Part shown: piece by piece, positions 26,269-34,935 of the stretch
How the letters are laid out: every line of letters begins with the position of its first letter
Numbering within the stretch: the stretch's first letter is position 1
Origin: Microbacterium sp.
GTDB taxonomy: Bacteria > Actinomycetota > Actinomycetes > Actinomycetales > Microbacteriaceae
NCBI GenBank assembly: GCA_031177765.1
Contig: JAPSKH010000001.1
Location: forward strand, 110,017-174,016
DNA: 64,000 nt
Reading direction: 5' to 3'
Notes under the pieces: generated by a model
What the model was told of the DNA's origin: nothing
Seen by the model: the letters and a program-made list of their open reading frames with translations, nothing else
Database searches by the model: none
Made by a program: the position numbers and the translations under genes

Positions 26269-27486
26269 ATGCCCGGCGCGATCGACGCGATGGACAAGTC
26301 CGAGACCCTCGCTTGGCTGCGACGGATCTCGGGCGACCTCGCGACCGTCACGATCAAGCGGCTCGAGGAGACGCTTCCCTGGTACGCCGAGATGCCACCG
26401 GCCCGACGCTCCGCCGTCGGGCTGGTGGCGCAGGCCGGCATCACGTCGTTCATCCAGTGGTACGACGACCCCGAGTCCACCCCGTGGATCGCGGCGGACA
26501 TCTTCGCCGCCGCGCCGCGGGAGCTGCTGCGCAGCGTCAGCCTGCAGCAGACCCTCCAGCTGATTCGCGTGACCGTCGAGGTCACCGAGGAGCGGGTCGC
26601 CGGTCGAGGCGAGCACCTGCGCGAAGCCATCCTGCTCTACTCGCGCGAGGTCGCCTTCGCGGCGGCCGACGTGTACGCGCGCGCCGCCGAGGCACGCGGA
26701 CTGTGGGACGCGCGTCTGGAGGCGCTGGTGGTCGACTCGATCCTCACCGGCGAAGCCGATGAGGAGCTTCCCAGCCGCATCGCGGCCCTCGGCTGGCACG
26801 GCCACGGCGAGGTCGCCGTCCTCGTGGGCACCACGCCGCCGCAGTTCGACGTGGACCAGCTGCGCCGCACCGCGCGCAAGCTCGGCGTGGACGTGCTGAT
26901 CGGCGTGCAGGGATCACGCCTCGTGCTCGTGGTCGGGCGCGCCGAGCTGAGCGGCCGCTCGGACGACACCGCGGTCGATCTTCCGTTCGCGGAGATCGCC
27001 AAGCGGCTCGAACCCGGGTTCGGCACGGGACACCTGGTCCTGGGGCCGACGGTTCCGGCGCTCGTGGATGCGAGCCAGAGCGCGCGAGCCGCGCTGGCCG
27101 GCTTCGCGGTGGCACGGGCATGGCGCCACGCGCCGCGGCCGGTCGAGGCCGACGACCTGCTCCCCGAGCGGGCACTGGCCGGCGATCCGCTCGCCAAGCA
27201 GACGCTCGTCGAGCGCATCTACCGGCCCCTGCAGTCCCACAGCGCCGACCTGGTCTCGACGCTGTGGGCGTATCTCGACAACGGGCGCTCTCTCGAGGCC
27301 ACCGCGCGGGAGCTGTTCGTGCATCCGAACACTGTCCGGTATCGCCTCAAGCGCGTCTCCGAGGTCATCGGGTGGGATGCGACCGGTCCCCGTGAGGCCC
27401 TCATCCTGCAGACCGCGCTCATCCTGGGCTCCATCGGCTCGGATGCCAGCCGCCGACGCACCCCGATGCGCCGCACGCACCTCTGA
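26269..27486 (+). CDS. fasR: PucR-type transcriptional regulator of fatty acid synthesis (FasR-like)
   Basis: This 405-residue regulator has a helical N-terminal region (LAWLRRISGDLATVTIKRLE), a central GGDEF-like CdaR region and a C-terminal PucR helix-turn-helix (TARELFVHPNTVRYRLKRV). It lies directly upstream of fabD-fabH-acpP-fabF, the position of FasR (SCO2386) in Streptomyces, where it activates the FAS-II operon. It is 8 bases after aceE and may be read through from it. The start is the ATG at 26269; an alternative is ATG 26290 (MDKSETLAW). The corynebacterial FasR is an unrelated TetR protein, so only the Streptomyces meaning applies. Confidence 0.88.
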   Translation: MPGAIDAMDKSETLAWLRRISGDLATVTIKRLEETLPWYAEMPPARRSAVGLVAQAGITSFIQWYDDPESTPWIAADIFAAAPRELLRSVSLQQTLQLIRVTVEVTEERVAGRGEHLREAILLYSREVAFAAADVYARAAEARGLWDARLEALVVDSILTGEADEELPSRIAALGWHGHGEVAVLVGTTPPQFDVDQLRRTARKLGVDVLIGVQGSRLVLVVGRAELSGRSDDTAVDLPFAEIAKRLEPGFGTGHLVLGPTVPALVDASQSARAALAGFAVARAWRHAPRPVEADDLLPERALAGDPLAKQTLVERIYRPLQSHSADLVSTLWAYLDNGRSLEATARELFVHPNTVRYRLKRVSEVIGWDATGPREALILQTALILGSIGSDASRRRTPMRRTHL

Positions 27487-27489
27487 CCT

Positions 27490-27502
27490 GTGCGCCACGC
27501 AC
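27490..27502. promoter_or_regulatory. Inverted repeat upstream of fabD
   Basis: GTGCG-CCA-CGCAC lies just after the fasR stop and ~70 bases before fabD. It is a possible operator for the FAS-II operon, but it does not match a binding site I can name. Confidence 0.3.
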
Positions 27503-27570
27503 AAACCAATGCCCGATTTCTGTGACGGGATCGCCAGAATCCGTCGGTTGATCCTTGGAAGGATGGAACG

Positions 27571-28482
27571 GTGAAAATCGCGGTCTTCCCCGGGCAGGGC
27601 TCACAGTCCCCCGGGTTCCTCTCCCCCTGGCTCGGGCTCGACGGCGCCGCCGACCGTCTGGCGCAGTACTCCGAATGGTCGGGCGTGGACCTCGTGGCCG
27701 CCGGGACCGAGTGGGACGCCGACCGCATCCGCGACACCCAGGTCGCACAGCCGCTCATCGTCGCGGCGAGCCTGCTCTCCTGGAACGCGCTGGACGACCG
27801 CGACGCCGTGGGCGGGGTCGCCGGACACTCCGTCGGCGAGTTCGCCGCCGCCGCGGCGGCCGGCGTGCTCAGCGAGGAGGACGCTCTCAGGCTGGTGGGC
27901 CTTCGCGGACGGGCGATGGCCGAAGCGGCGACGTCCGCCCAGACCGGGATGAGCGCGGTGATCGGCGGAGACGAGGCATCCGTTCTCGCCCGCCTCGACG
28001 AACTCGGCCTGACGCCTGCCAACTACAACGGCGGCGGACAGCTGGTCGTCGCCGGCGCCATCGAAGCGCTGCAGGCCCTCGCGGCCGACCCCGTCGCCGG
28101 TACGAGGGTCATTCCGCTCCAGGTGGCCGGCGCCTTCCACACCGAGTACATGCGGCCCGCCGTCGAGACGCTGCGAGGAGCCGCCTCCCGGGTGCACGCG
28201 TCCGACCCGCGCGTCACCGTGTGGACCAACCGCGACGGCGCCGCTCTCACCTCCGGCCGCGAGATCGTCGACGCCCTCGTGGATCAGGTCGCCTCGCCCG
28301 TGCGGTGGGACCGGTGCATGAGCTCTTTCGCGGACGCGGGCGTCTCGGGCATCGTGGAGCTGGCTCCGGCAGGCACGCTCACCGGGCTCGCCAAGCGCGC
28401 CCTGCGGGGTGTGCCCACCGTCGCCGTCAAGACCCCCGACGACCTCGGCGCGGCCCGCGCGCTGGTCGACGCCCACGCATGA
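27571..28482 (+). CDS. fabD: Malonyl-CoA:ACP transacylase
   Basis: FabD moves malonyl from CoA to the acyl carrier protein, supplying the two-carbon donor for FAS-II elongation. The 303-residue protein has the GQGSQ motif (residues 8-12), the nucleophile in GHSVG (Ser87), the catalytic His in GAFHT (His190) and the Arg in LRGRAM. It starts with GTG behind GGAAGG. Its stop overlaps an ATG of the fabH frame (ATGA at 28479). It is the first gene of fabD-fabH-acpP-fabF. Confidence 0.95.
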   Translation: MKIAVFPGQGSQSPGFLSPWLGLDGAADRLAQYSEWSGVDLVAAGTEWDADRIRDTQVAQPLIVAASLLSWNALDDRDAVGGVAGHSVGEFAAAAAAGVLSEEDALRLVGLRGRAMAEAATSAQTGMSAVIGGDEASVLARLDELGLTPANYNGGGQLVVAGAIEALQALAADPVAGTRVIPLQVAGAFHTEYMRPAVETLRGAASRVHASDPRVTVWTNRDGAALTSGREIVDALVDQVASPVRWDRCMSSFADAGVSGIVELAPAGTLTGLAKRALRGVPTVAVKTPDDLGAARALVDAHA

Positions 28483-28493
28483 CCGGAGATCCC

Positions 28494-29498
28494 ATGACCA
28501 CCCCCTCTCTCGTCCAGCCCATCGGTCCGGCGCACACGCGCATCTACTCGTACGGCGCCGCCCGGGGCGAGATCGCCGTGCCGAACGAGGAACTCGTCGG
28601 CCCGATCGACTCGAGCGACGAGTGGATCCGTCAGCGCACCGGCATCGTCACCCGCGTCCGCGCGGTGCCCGAGACCGACGCCATCGACCTGGCGACGGAT
28701 GCCGCCCGCGAGGCGGTCGAACGCTCCGGCGTCGCCGCGTCCGAGATCGACGCCGTGATCGTCGCGACGGTCAGCAACCCGAAGCAGACGCCGTCGGTGT
28801 CTGCGATCGTGGCGGACCGCATCGGCGCCAACCCGGCCGCCGCGTACGACGTGAACGCCGCGTGCGCCGGCTTCGCGTACGCCGTCGCGCAGGCCGATGC
28901 CCTGATCCGCGGCGGAGTCGCCCACTATGCCGTCGTCGTCGGCGCCGAGAAGCTCAGCGACATCGTCGACCCGACCGACCGGAGCATCTCGTTCCTGCTC
29001 GGCGACGGTGCCGGCGCGGTCGTCGTCGGGCCGAGCGACACTCCGGGGATCGGCCCCACGGTGTGGGGGTCCGACGGCTCGAAGGCGGACGCGGTGGGGA
29101 TGAACCACACCCTCACCGAATTCCGTGACGGCGCGGCGCCGTGGCCGACGCTTCGGCAGGAGGGCCCCACGGTCTTCCGCTGGGCGGTGTGGGAGATGGT
29201 CAAGGTCGCACGTCAGGCGCTCGAGGCGGCCGGCGTCGAGGCATCCGACCTCGCCGCGTTCATCCCGCACCAGGCCAACATGCGCATCATCGACGAGTTC
29301 GCCAAGCAGCTGAAGCTTCCCGACACCGTCGTGATCGGGCGTGACATCGAGACCACGGGCAACACCTCGGCCGCGTCCATCCCCCTCGCGACGCATCGCC
29401 TGCTCGAGGAGCACCCGGAGCTCAGCGGCGGCCTGGCGCTGCAGATCGGCTTCGGCGCGGGCCTCGTCTTCGGCGCGCAGGTGATCGTCCTTCCCTGA
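28494..29498 (+). CDS. fabH: Beta-ketoacyl-ACP synthase III
   Basis: FabH starts each fatty acid by condensing an acyl-CoA with malonyl-ACP; in this group the primer is often branched. The 334-residue protein has the catalytic triad Cys124 (NAACAGF), His259 (IPHQAN) and Asn290 (TGNTSAAS). GFGAGLVFG at the C-terminus is typical. I chose the ATG at 28494 because GGAG lies 5 bases before it. An in-frame ATG at 28479 overlaps the fabD stop and would add five residues. Confidence 0.95.
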   Translation: MTTPSLVQPIGPAHTRIYSYGAARGEIAVPNEELVGPIDSSDEWIRQRTGIVTRVRAVPETDAIDLATDAAREAVERSGVAASEIDAVIVATVSNPKQTPSVSAIVADRIGANPAAAYDVNAACAGFAYAVAQADALIRGGVAHYAVVVGAEKLSDIVDPTDRSISFLLGDGAGAVVVGPSDTPGIGPTVWGSDGSKADAVGMNHTLTEFRDGAAPWPTLRQEGPTVFRWAVWEMVKVARQALEAAGVEASDLAAFIPHQANMRIIDEFAKQLKLPDTVVIGRDIETTGNTSAASIPLATHRLLEEHPELSGGLALQIGFGAGLVFGAQVIVLP

Positions 29499-29573
29499 CG
29501 CCGCGACGGCCGACCCTAAACTGAGACCCGGTCCGCCCGGGCCCACGTTCCCCCGAAGAAAACAGGAGAGACA

Positions 29574-29822
29574 ATGGCATTCACCAACGACGAGGTCCTC
29601 GCCGGACTGGCGGAGCTCATCACCGACGAGACCGGCATCTCGGCCGACGAGGTCGCGCTCGAGAAGTCGTTCACCGACGACCTCGACATCGACTCGATCT
29701 CGATGATGACGATCGTCGTCAACGCCGAGGAGAAGTTCGGCGTCACCATCCCCGACGACGAGGTCAAGAACCTCAAGACCGTCGGCGACGCCGTCACCTA
29801 CATCACGTCGAACCAGGCGTGA
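29574..29822 (+). CDS. acpP: Acyl carrier protein
   Basis: This acidic 82-residue carrier holds growing acyl chains on a phosphopantetheine arm. The modification Ser41 lies in DDLDIDSI, where Ile replaces the common Leu of DSL. The helix after it (MMTIVVNAEEKFGVTIPDDE) is characteristic. A clear AGGAGAG ribosome binding site precedes the ATG. It lies 75 bases after fabH and 58 bases before fabF in the FAS-II operon. Confidence 0.97.
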   Translation: MAFTNDEVLAGLAELITDETGISADEVALEKSFTDDLDIDSISMMTIVVNAEEKFGVTIPDDEVKNLKTVGDAVTYITSNQA

Positions 29823-29880
29823 CAACCCAGCGGTGGGGGCTCCGGCCCCCACCGGCGAACCCACGAGGGATCACGAACGC

Positions 29881-31119
29881 ATGAGCAACTCCCGCATCGT
29901 CGTCACCGGCATCGGGGCCTCGTCGCCCATCGGAGGCACGGCACCCGAGAGCTGGTCCGCACTGCTCGAGGGCGCCTCCGGAGCCCGGACCCTTGAGTAC
30001 GACTGGGTCGAGAAGTATCAGCTGCCCGTCACCTTCGCCGCACAGGCGAAGGTGCGTCCCGACACCGTGCTGGAGCGTCCCGTCGCCAAGCGCCTGGACC
30101 CCGCATCGCAGTTCGCCATGGTGGCAGCGCTCGAGGCGTGGGCCGACGCCGGCAGCCCCGATGTGGCGCCCGAGCGTCTGGGCGTGGACTTCGCGACGGG
30201 AATCGGCGGTGTATGGACGCTGCTGGATGCATGGGACACGCTGCGTGAGAAGGGGCCGCGGCGCGTCATGCCGATGACCGTGCCGATGCTCATGCCGAAC
30301 GCCGCGGCGGGCAATCTCTCGCTGCACTTCAACGCGCGTGCCTACGCGCGCACGGTGGCCAGCGCCTGCGCATCGAGCACCGAGTCCATCGTGAACGCGG
30401 TCGAGCACCTGCGCGCCGGCTACGCCGACGTGGTGATCGCCGGCGGCACCGAGTCGGCGGTCCACCCCATCACGGTCGCCGCCTTCGCGTCGATGCAGGC
30501 GCTCTCGCGACGCAACGACGACCCGGCCACCGCATCCCGCCCGTGCAGCGTCGACCGCGACGGCTTCGTCATGGGCGAGGGCGCCGGCGTGCTGATCCTC
30601 GAGACAGAGGAGCACGCGAAGGCACGCGGCGCCAAGATCTACGCGAGCGTCGTCGGCGGGGGCGTCACGGCCGATTCGTACCACATCACCGCGAACGACC
30701 CGGAGGGCCTGGGCGCCGCGCGCGCCGTCCGCATGGCGCTGGAGATGGCGGACGCCTCTCCCGACGACGTCACGCACATCAACGCGCACGCCACCTCGAC
30801 CCCGGTGGGCGACCCCAACGAGTACACCGCGCTCAAGGCGGTGTTCGGCGACCGCATCGACGAGATCCCCGTGTCGGCGACCAAGGCCTCCACGGGGCAC
30901 CTGCTGGGAGGAACCGGCGCCCTCGAGGCCATCTTCACGGTGCTCGCGCTTCGTGACCGCGTCGCTCCCCCGACGATCAACATCACCACGCAGGACCCCG
31001 AAGTCCCCTTCTGCATCTCGGGCAGCCCGACGCCTCTGCCCGCCGGCGACCACCTGGCGATCAGCAACTCGTTCGGCTTCGGCGGCCACAACGCCGTCGC
31101 CGCATTCGCATCCGTCTGA
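29881..31119 (+). CDS. fabF: Beta-ketoacyl-ACP synthase II
   Basis: FabF elongates acyl-ACP by condensation with malonyl-ACP. The 412-residue protein has the active-site Cys163 in SACASS, the two His in NAHATSTPVGD and STGHLLGGTGA, and the C-terminal NSFGFGGHN. The ATG at 29881 (MSNSRIVVTGIG) is the normal family start, following ACGAGGGA. The frame stays open a little upstream, but that stretch is the intergenic gap after acpP. A strong terminator 20 bases after the stop closes the FAS-II operon. Confidence 0.96.
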   Translation: MSNSRIVVTGIGASSPIGGTAPESWSALLEGASGARTLEYDWVEKYQLPVTFAAQAKVRPDTVLERPVAKRLDPASQFAMVAALEAWADAGSPDVAPERLGVDFATGIGGVWTLLDAWDTLREKGPRRVMPMTVPMLMPNAAAGNLSLHFNARAYARTVASACASSTESIVNAVEHLRAGYADVVIAGGTESAVHPITVAAFASMQALSRRNDDPATASRPCSVDRDGFVMGEGAGVLILETEEHAKARGAKIYASVVGGGVTADSYHITANDPEGLGAARAVRMALEMADASPDDVTHINAHATSTPVGDPNEYTALKAVFGDRIDEIPVSATKASTGHLLGGTGALEAIFTVLALRDRVAPPTINITTQDPEVPFCISGSPTPLPAGDHLAISNSFGFGGHNAVAAFASV

Positions 31120-31137
31120 GTCGCAGCGCACACCCAG

Positions 31138-31174
31138 GACGCCCCCGGAGCGGGTTCTCCGCTCCGGGGGCGTC
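31138..31174 (+). terminator. Intrinsic terminator of the FAS-II operon
   Basis: A perfect 16-base stem (31138-31153 with 31159-31174) and 5-base loop GTTCT follow the fabF stop. The T-run is weak (TGTCGTGTC), as is usual in high-GC actinobacteria. The remaining bases to 31290 show no gene. Confidence 0.85.
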
Positions 31175-31290
31175 TGTCGTGTCAGGCGGTGATTCGCGGT
31201 CCCGCGGCCCGGGATCATCGGCCTCCGAGCCTCGGTAGTGGCGCCTCGCTCCGCCCTCGTGTGGGGGCTGTGCTCGCGTGATGTGCGGGG

Positions 31291-31794
31291 TCAGCCGACC
31301 TTGTGCAGCCACACGACGGGTGCTTCGTCGCTCGCGTGGCGGAACGGTTCGAGCTCCTCGTCCCACGCCGCGCCGAGAGCGACCTGCAGCTCGCGGTGCA
31401 GCTCCATCGCATCCGCGCCGGCGATCTCCATCGCATAGCGGATGCGGTCCTCGCCGACGACGACGTTGCCGGCGCTGTCGGTCTGCGCGTAGTGGATGCC
31501 CAGGCCCGGCGTGTGCAGCCAGCGGCCGCCGTCGCTGCGGGGTGTGGGATCCTCGGTCACTTCGAAGCGCAGGTGCTCCCACCCGCGGATCGCGGTCGCC
31601 AGAGCCGCCCCGGTGCCGGCGGGTCCCTCCCAGTAGAACTCCGACCGGCGGCTGCCGCCGAGCACCGGCTGGTCGGCCCACTCGAAGTTGACAGCACGCC
31701 CGAGGACGCGCCCTACCGCCCACTCCAGGTGGGGGCACAACGCTCGCGGCGCGGAGTGAATGAAGATCACTCCACGCGCTTGTGGTGTCGCCAT
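31291..31794 (-). CDS. DUF3145 family protein
   Basis: This 167-residue cytoplasmic protein belongs to the actinobacterial DUF3145 family. It has the N-terminal GVIFIHSAPRALCPHLEWA, then VNFEWADQPV, FYWEGPAGTG, a Trp/Gly-rich middle (WLHTPGLGIHYAQ) and a C-terminal helix ending in WLHKVG. The family has no known activity. Its position next to the FAS-II cluster is common in actinobacteria, which hints at a link but proves nothing. It converges on fabF across the terminator at 31138 and has its own promoter at 31872-31901. Confidence 0.85.
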   Translation of the reverse strand: MATPQARGVIFIHSAPRALCPHLEWAVGRVLGRAVNFEWADQPVLGGSRRSEFYWEGPAGTGAALATAIRGWEHLRFEVTEDPTPRSDGGRWLHTPGLGIHYAQTDSAGNVVVGEDRIRYAMEIAGADAMELHRELQVALGAAWDEELEPFRHASDEAPVVWLHKVG

Positions 31795-31871
31795 GATCTC
31801 TCCGTTCGTCAGGTACGTCTTCCCCTACGACCTGACCGGCTCACGGCGTGCTGTTCGGTTGTGCTGCGGCC

Positions 31872-31901
31872 ATTATGACCCGTCGACGCCCCGAATCACA
31901 A
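31872..31901 (-). promoter_or_regulatory. Promoter of the DUF3145 gene
   Basis: On the minus strand TTGTGA (31896-31901) and CATAAT (31872-31877) are separated by 18 bases, about 78 bases before the ATG. The -10 context TCATAATGGC also occurs at the solute-binding protein promoter near 43113. Confidence 0.5.
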
Positions 31902-31949
31902 GGCTGTCATTCGGGATCCGTTTCCGCCCTCCCCGCCAACGTGCGAACA

Positions 31950-31982
31950 GAGGGCCCCTGTCCGCTCGGGACAGGGGCCCTC
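31950..31982 (-). terminator. Terminator after the dioxygenase-like gene
   Basis: GAGGGCCCCTGTCC (31950-31963) pairs perfectly with GGACAGGGGCCCTC (31969-31982) across a 5-base loop. It lies 17 bases after the stop of the minus-strand gene at 31999. Confidence 0.8.
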
Positions 31983-31998
31983 GATGGGAGGCGGTGAC

Positions 31999-32772
31999 TC
32001 AGGCCTCGCTCATCGCGCGGACCTCGGCCTGACCCTTGGCCGCGTAGTACGCGGCACGGGCGGCGTCCCTGCGAGCCTGCTCCGCGTACCCGGCGTCGAG
32101 GACGTCCTGGGGCACCTCGACGCTCTCCACGCGGTTCACACCGTTGTACTTCTCGATGTACGCGTCGAGCTCGGGGCCCGACGTCCAGGACGTGATGAGG
32201 CAGTAGCGGGGCTCGGTTCCGACGTGGGTAGCGGCATGCCACAGGCGCTGCGTGTCGATGATGAGCTGTGCGCCGGCCGGAAGCGCGATGCGCACCTCAC
32301 CCTGGGGGTCGGTGCGGTTCTCGCGGAGTACGAAGAAGCTGTCCTTGTCGTCCGTCAGGTTGAAGAAGCCGCGGACCACCCAACCGGTGCCGTCGGGATT
32401 CAGGCGGTTGTTGTCGTCCTGGTGGAGGTTGTACAGGCACTCGCCGTAGGGGGTCGGCTGCAGCTCGATGACCCGGCAGCGTCCCACGTTCGCGCCCGGC
32501 TCCTGGGCGCGGCGCACCAGGTTCGGCGCCTTCTCGACCTGCGACGGGATCCAGACGCCGTCCTTGTCCGTGCGCGGCGGCTTGTGGTTCCAGAAGCCGT
32601 TGCACTCGATCTCGCCGAACGCGCTCGCCAGTGGCGCGAAGCGCGTGTCGCCCGAGGACTTCCAGTCGTTGTACTCGAGGTCGAGCCACTCCTTGGGGTC
32701 GAGCTCCTGGTTGTAGCGGTCGAGGACGACGTAGCCGGTCTCTTCCAGAGCGGCGGACTTGATGTAACCCAT
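31999..32772 (-). CDS. Fe(II)/2-oxoglutarate dioxygenase-like protein under a DtxR-type iron box
   Basis: This 257-residue protein shows an HxD...H...R pattern expected of non-haem Fe(II)/2-oxoglutarate oxygenases. His117-Asp119 lie in LYNLHQDDNN, a second metal His is at about 179 in RLWHAATHVG, and an Arg ~10 residues later (GTEPRYCL) could bind 2-oxoglutarate. PAGAQLIIDTQRLWHAA is a typical jelly-roll strand pair. The C-terminal tail is Ala-rich and helical. The substrate is unknown. A palindromic TTAGGCAAGCCTACC iron box lies 52-66 bases upstream, so expression should rise when iron is scarce, which is unusual for an iron enzyme. The family call rests on these motifs alone. Confidence 0.6.
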   Translation of the reverse strand: MGYIKSAALEETGYVVLDRYNQELDPKEWLDLEYNDWKSSGDTRFAPLASAFGEIECNGFWNHKPPRTDKDGVWIPSQVEKAPNLVRRAQEPGANVGRCRVIELQPTPYGECLYNLHQDDNNRLNPDGTGWVVRGFFNLTDDKDSFFVLRENRTDPQGEVRIALPAGAQLIIDTQRLWHAATHVGTEPRYCLITSWTSGPELDAYIEKYNGVNRVESVEVPQDVLDAGYAEQARRDAARAAYYAAKGQAEVRAMSEA

Positions 32773-32823
32773 GACGAATCATGCCTTTCGGTCAGTGAGC
32801 CAGCACGTTTTAACAGGCTCAAC

Positions 32824-32838
32824 TTAGGCAAGCCTACC
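32824..32838 (-). promoter_or_regulatory. Putative DtxR/IdeR iron box
   Basis: TTAGGCAAGCCTACC contains the perfect inverted repeat TAGGC-AA-GCCTA (32825-32836). It matches the core of the DtxR/IdeR consensus TTAGGTTAGGCTAACCTAA, in which one half is degenerate. It lies upstream of the dioxygenase-like gene and 79 bases before the divergent DUF262 gene. Confidence 0.65.
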
Positions 32839-32901
32839 TCGGCGCGCTCGCCGGTCCTGGGGGGCGCGGCGGTGCGCGGTCGCCGTGGAGACCGGCCCGC
32901 A

Positions 32902-32907
32902 TAGACT
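32902..32907 (+). promoter_or_regulatory. Putative -10 of the DUF262 gene
   Basis: TAGACT lies 9 bases before the ATG at 32917 and no clear Shine-Dalgarno intervenes. A near-leaderless transcript is plausible. Confidence 0.35.
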
Positions 32908-32916
32908 GAATGAGCC

Positions 32917-34929
32917 ATGGTGAACGCCACGAATGTCGACGCAAGCGCTGTCAACACGATCGGATGGCTCTCCGGTTCCGACTGGACGATCGTGGTCCCG
33001 GTCTACCAGCGGCAGTATCGGTGGGACATCGGAGGCTGCGAGCAGCTTCTCGCGGACATCCGCGCCGTCGCCGATCTGGACGATCGTCGCATGCACTTCA
33101 TCGGATCCATCCTCTCTTCCGCAAGCGACGGCAGAGACGGCGACGGCCGGGAACTCGTCCTCATCGACGGGCAGCAGCGCACGACGACCCTCATGCTGCT
33201 CGTGGCAGCCCTCCATCACACCGTCCGGGAGGCGGATCCGGCCCTCGCCGATGAGCTCGCGCGCGTCCTGGTCCACTCGGACGATCCGACGCGAACGAAG
33301 CTGCGTCCGCACCGTGCCTGGGCGGAGGTCTTCGAGCGCGTCGTCTTGGACCTTCCGCTTCCCGCCGGCCAGGAGCGCGATTCCCGCTTCGACGACAACT
33401 ACGCGTTCTTCCGCAGTCAGATCAGCCTCGAGGAGGCGCCGCGGATATGGCGCGGTCTGCAGAAGCTCGAGCATGTCGCCATCACACTCGGAGCGGGCGC
33501 CAATGCGCAGCAGATCTTCGAGAGCCTCAACTCCACCGGCGAGCCGCTGCGTGACCATGAGCTGATCCACAACTACGTGCTGATGGGGCTGTCGCACGCC
33601 GAGCAGCGCGAGATCGAAGCGCAGTTCTGGCAGCCGATCGAGCAGAGCACGGGCGATTCGATCGCCGATTTCTGGCGCCAGTACCTCGTGATGACCACGG
33701 GGCGGGAGGTCACCGTCGTCGGCGGACGTGGCGTGTACGACGCCTTCCGTCAGCGCTTCCCGCGCCTGGAGCTCACCGAGCTCGTCGCCCATGCCGAGGA
33801 GTGGCGGGCGCTGGCCCACGTCTACCGAACGCTGCTCGTGCCGAGCGAGGCGACGGATGCCGAGATCGGCCGCCACCTCGCGTACCTCAACACTTTCGGC
33901 ACCGTCATGTATCCGCTGGTCATGCGCAGCTACCGCGACTTCGAGCTGGGGAGGATCGATCGCGACGAGCTGCTTCAGACGCTCGAGCTGGTGCAGTCGC
34001 TCCTCGTGCGACGCTCCGTCGTCGGGATCGGCACGGAGCGTCTGGTAGCCCGCCTCTGCCGAGCCCGCGAGGAGGGCTTCGATGCCCTCGTCACGGCGGT
34101 CTCGCGGATCACCCCGTCGGACGAGCGTGTCAGCGTCGCGCTCAAGTACTCCGAGCTCCCCCACGCCCGCTACATCCTGGCCCGCATCGCCGGTCTCGAC
34201 GACACCGCGGACGTCGGCATCGAGCACATCTTCCCGCTTGCACCGAGCGATTCCTGGTCGGGCGACGGCGTCCGCGAGTGGGCCTCGTACTCCGACGACG
34301 AACAGAACAGCCACCGCGCGCTGGCCAAGACGATCGGCAATCTCGCTGTGCTGGAGGAGGACCTGGCTCTTCGCGCGCTGGATCGGTCGTTCCCCGAGAA
34401 GCGATCGCTCTACGCGCGCAGCGCGGTGCCCACGACATCGGAGTTGGCCTCCGTCGACGCGTGGGGAACCGCGGCGATAGCGGCCCGCACGACGCAGCTC
34501 ACCGCACGGTTCCTCGAGGTGTGGCGCCGCGCGAGCGCGTCGCTCATCGACGACGACGGGCTCACGCCCATCCTCGACGCCATCCGTCGGAGGGGGTGGC
34601 CTGCCGGCTGGCACCGGGAGTGGTCGTACGTGGAGTACTGCGGCGAGCACTGGGAGGTCTACGACGTCAAGCACCTGTTCAATCGGGTGTTCAAGCGACT
34701 GTGGGCCGATGCGCGCGACGCCGTCGTGGCGTACAGCCGGCGCCGTGGCGGCCCCGTCTACACCGCGCAGTCATGGAACGGGCAGTGGGACCGGCTCGAC
34801 GACGACCACTCGCTGTACATGGGCTGGGATTCCAGCTACATGCTCAGCGCCGTGCAGGGCGTCCTCGAGGAGGCGGGCCTGGCCCCGGAGGTCTTCGTCA
34901 AGTACTCCTACATCGGCAACGCGATGTGA
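32917..34929 (+). CDS. Single-gene DUF262-DUF1524 (GmrSD-like) protein, candidate phage-defence nuclease
   Basis: This 670-residue protein joins an N-terminal DUF262 (ParB/sulfiredoxin-like NTPase fold) with a DUF1524 HNH-type nuclease region. DUF262 motifs are VPVYQRQYRW (residues 28-37) and LIDGQQRTTTL, with DGQQR at 84-88. The DUF1524 part has IEHIFPL (His437) and, further on, KTIGNLAVLEEDL, the His-Asn layout of the HNH fold. GmrSD and related proteins are type IV enzymes that cut modified phage DNA. A further ~120-residue Trp/Tyr-rich C-terminal domain (from about 548) is not recognised. It stands alone, without methylase or other restriction genes. Confidence 0.85.
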   Translation: MVNATNVDASAVNTIGWLSGSDWTIVVPVYQRQYRWDIGGCEQLLADIRAVADLDDRRMHFIGSILSSASDGRDGDGRELVLIDGQQRTTTLMLLVAALHHTVREADPALADELARVLVHSDDPTRTKLRPHRAWAEVFERVVLDLPLPAGQERDSRFDDNYAFFRSQISLEEAPRIWRGLQKLEHVAITLGAGANAQQIFESLNSTGEPLRDHELIHNYVLMGLSHAEQREIEAQFWQPIEQSTGDSIADFWRQYLVMTTGREVTVVGGRGVYDAFRQRFPRLELTELVAHAEEWRALAHVYRTLLVPSEATDAEIGRHLAYLNTFGTVMYPLVMRSYRDFELGRIDRDELLQTLELVQSLLVRRSVVGIGTERLVARLCRAREEGFDALVTAVSRITPSDERVSVALKYSELPHARYILARIAGLDDTADVGIEHIFPLAPSDSWSGDGVREWASYSDDEQNSHRALAKTIGNLAVLEEDLALRALDRSFPEKRSLYARSAVPTTSELASVDAWGTAAIAARTTQLTARFLEVWRRASASLIDDDGLTPILDAIRRRGWPAGWHREWSYVEYCGEHWEVYDVKHLFNRVFKRLWADARDAVVAYSRRRGGPVYTAQSWNGQWDRLDDDHSLYMGWDSSYMLSAVQGVLEEAGLAPEVFVKYSYIGNAM

Positions 34930-34935
34930 CGATCG

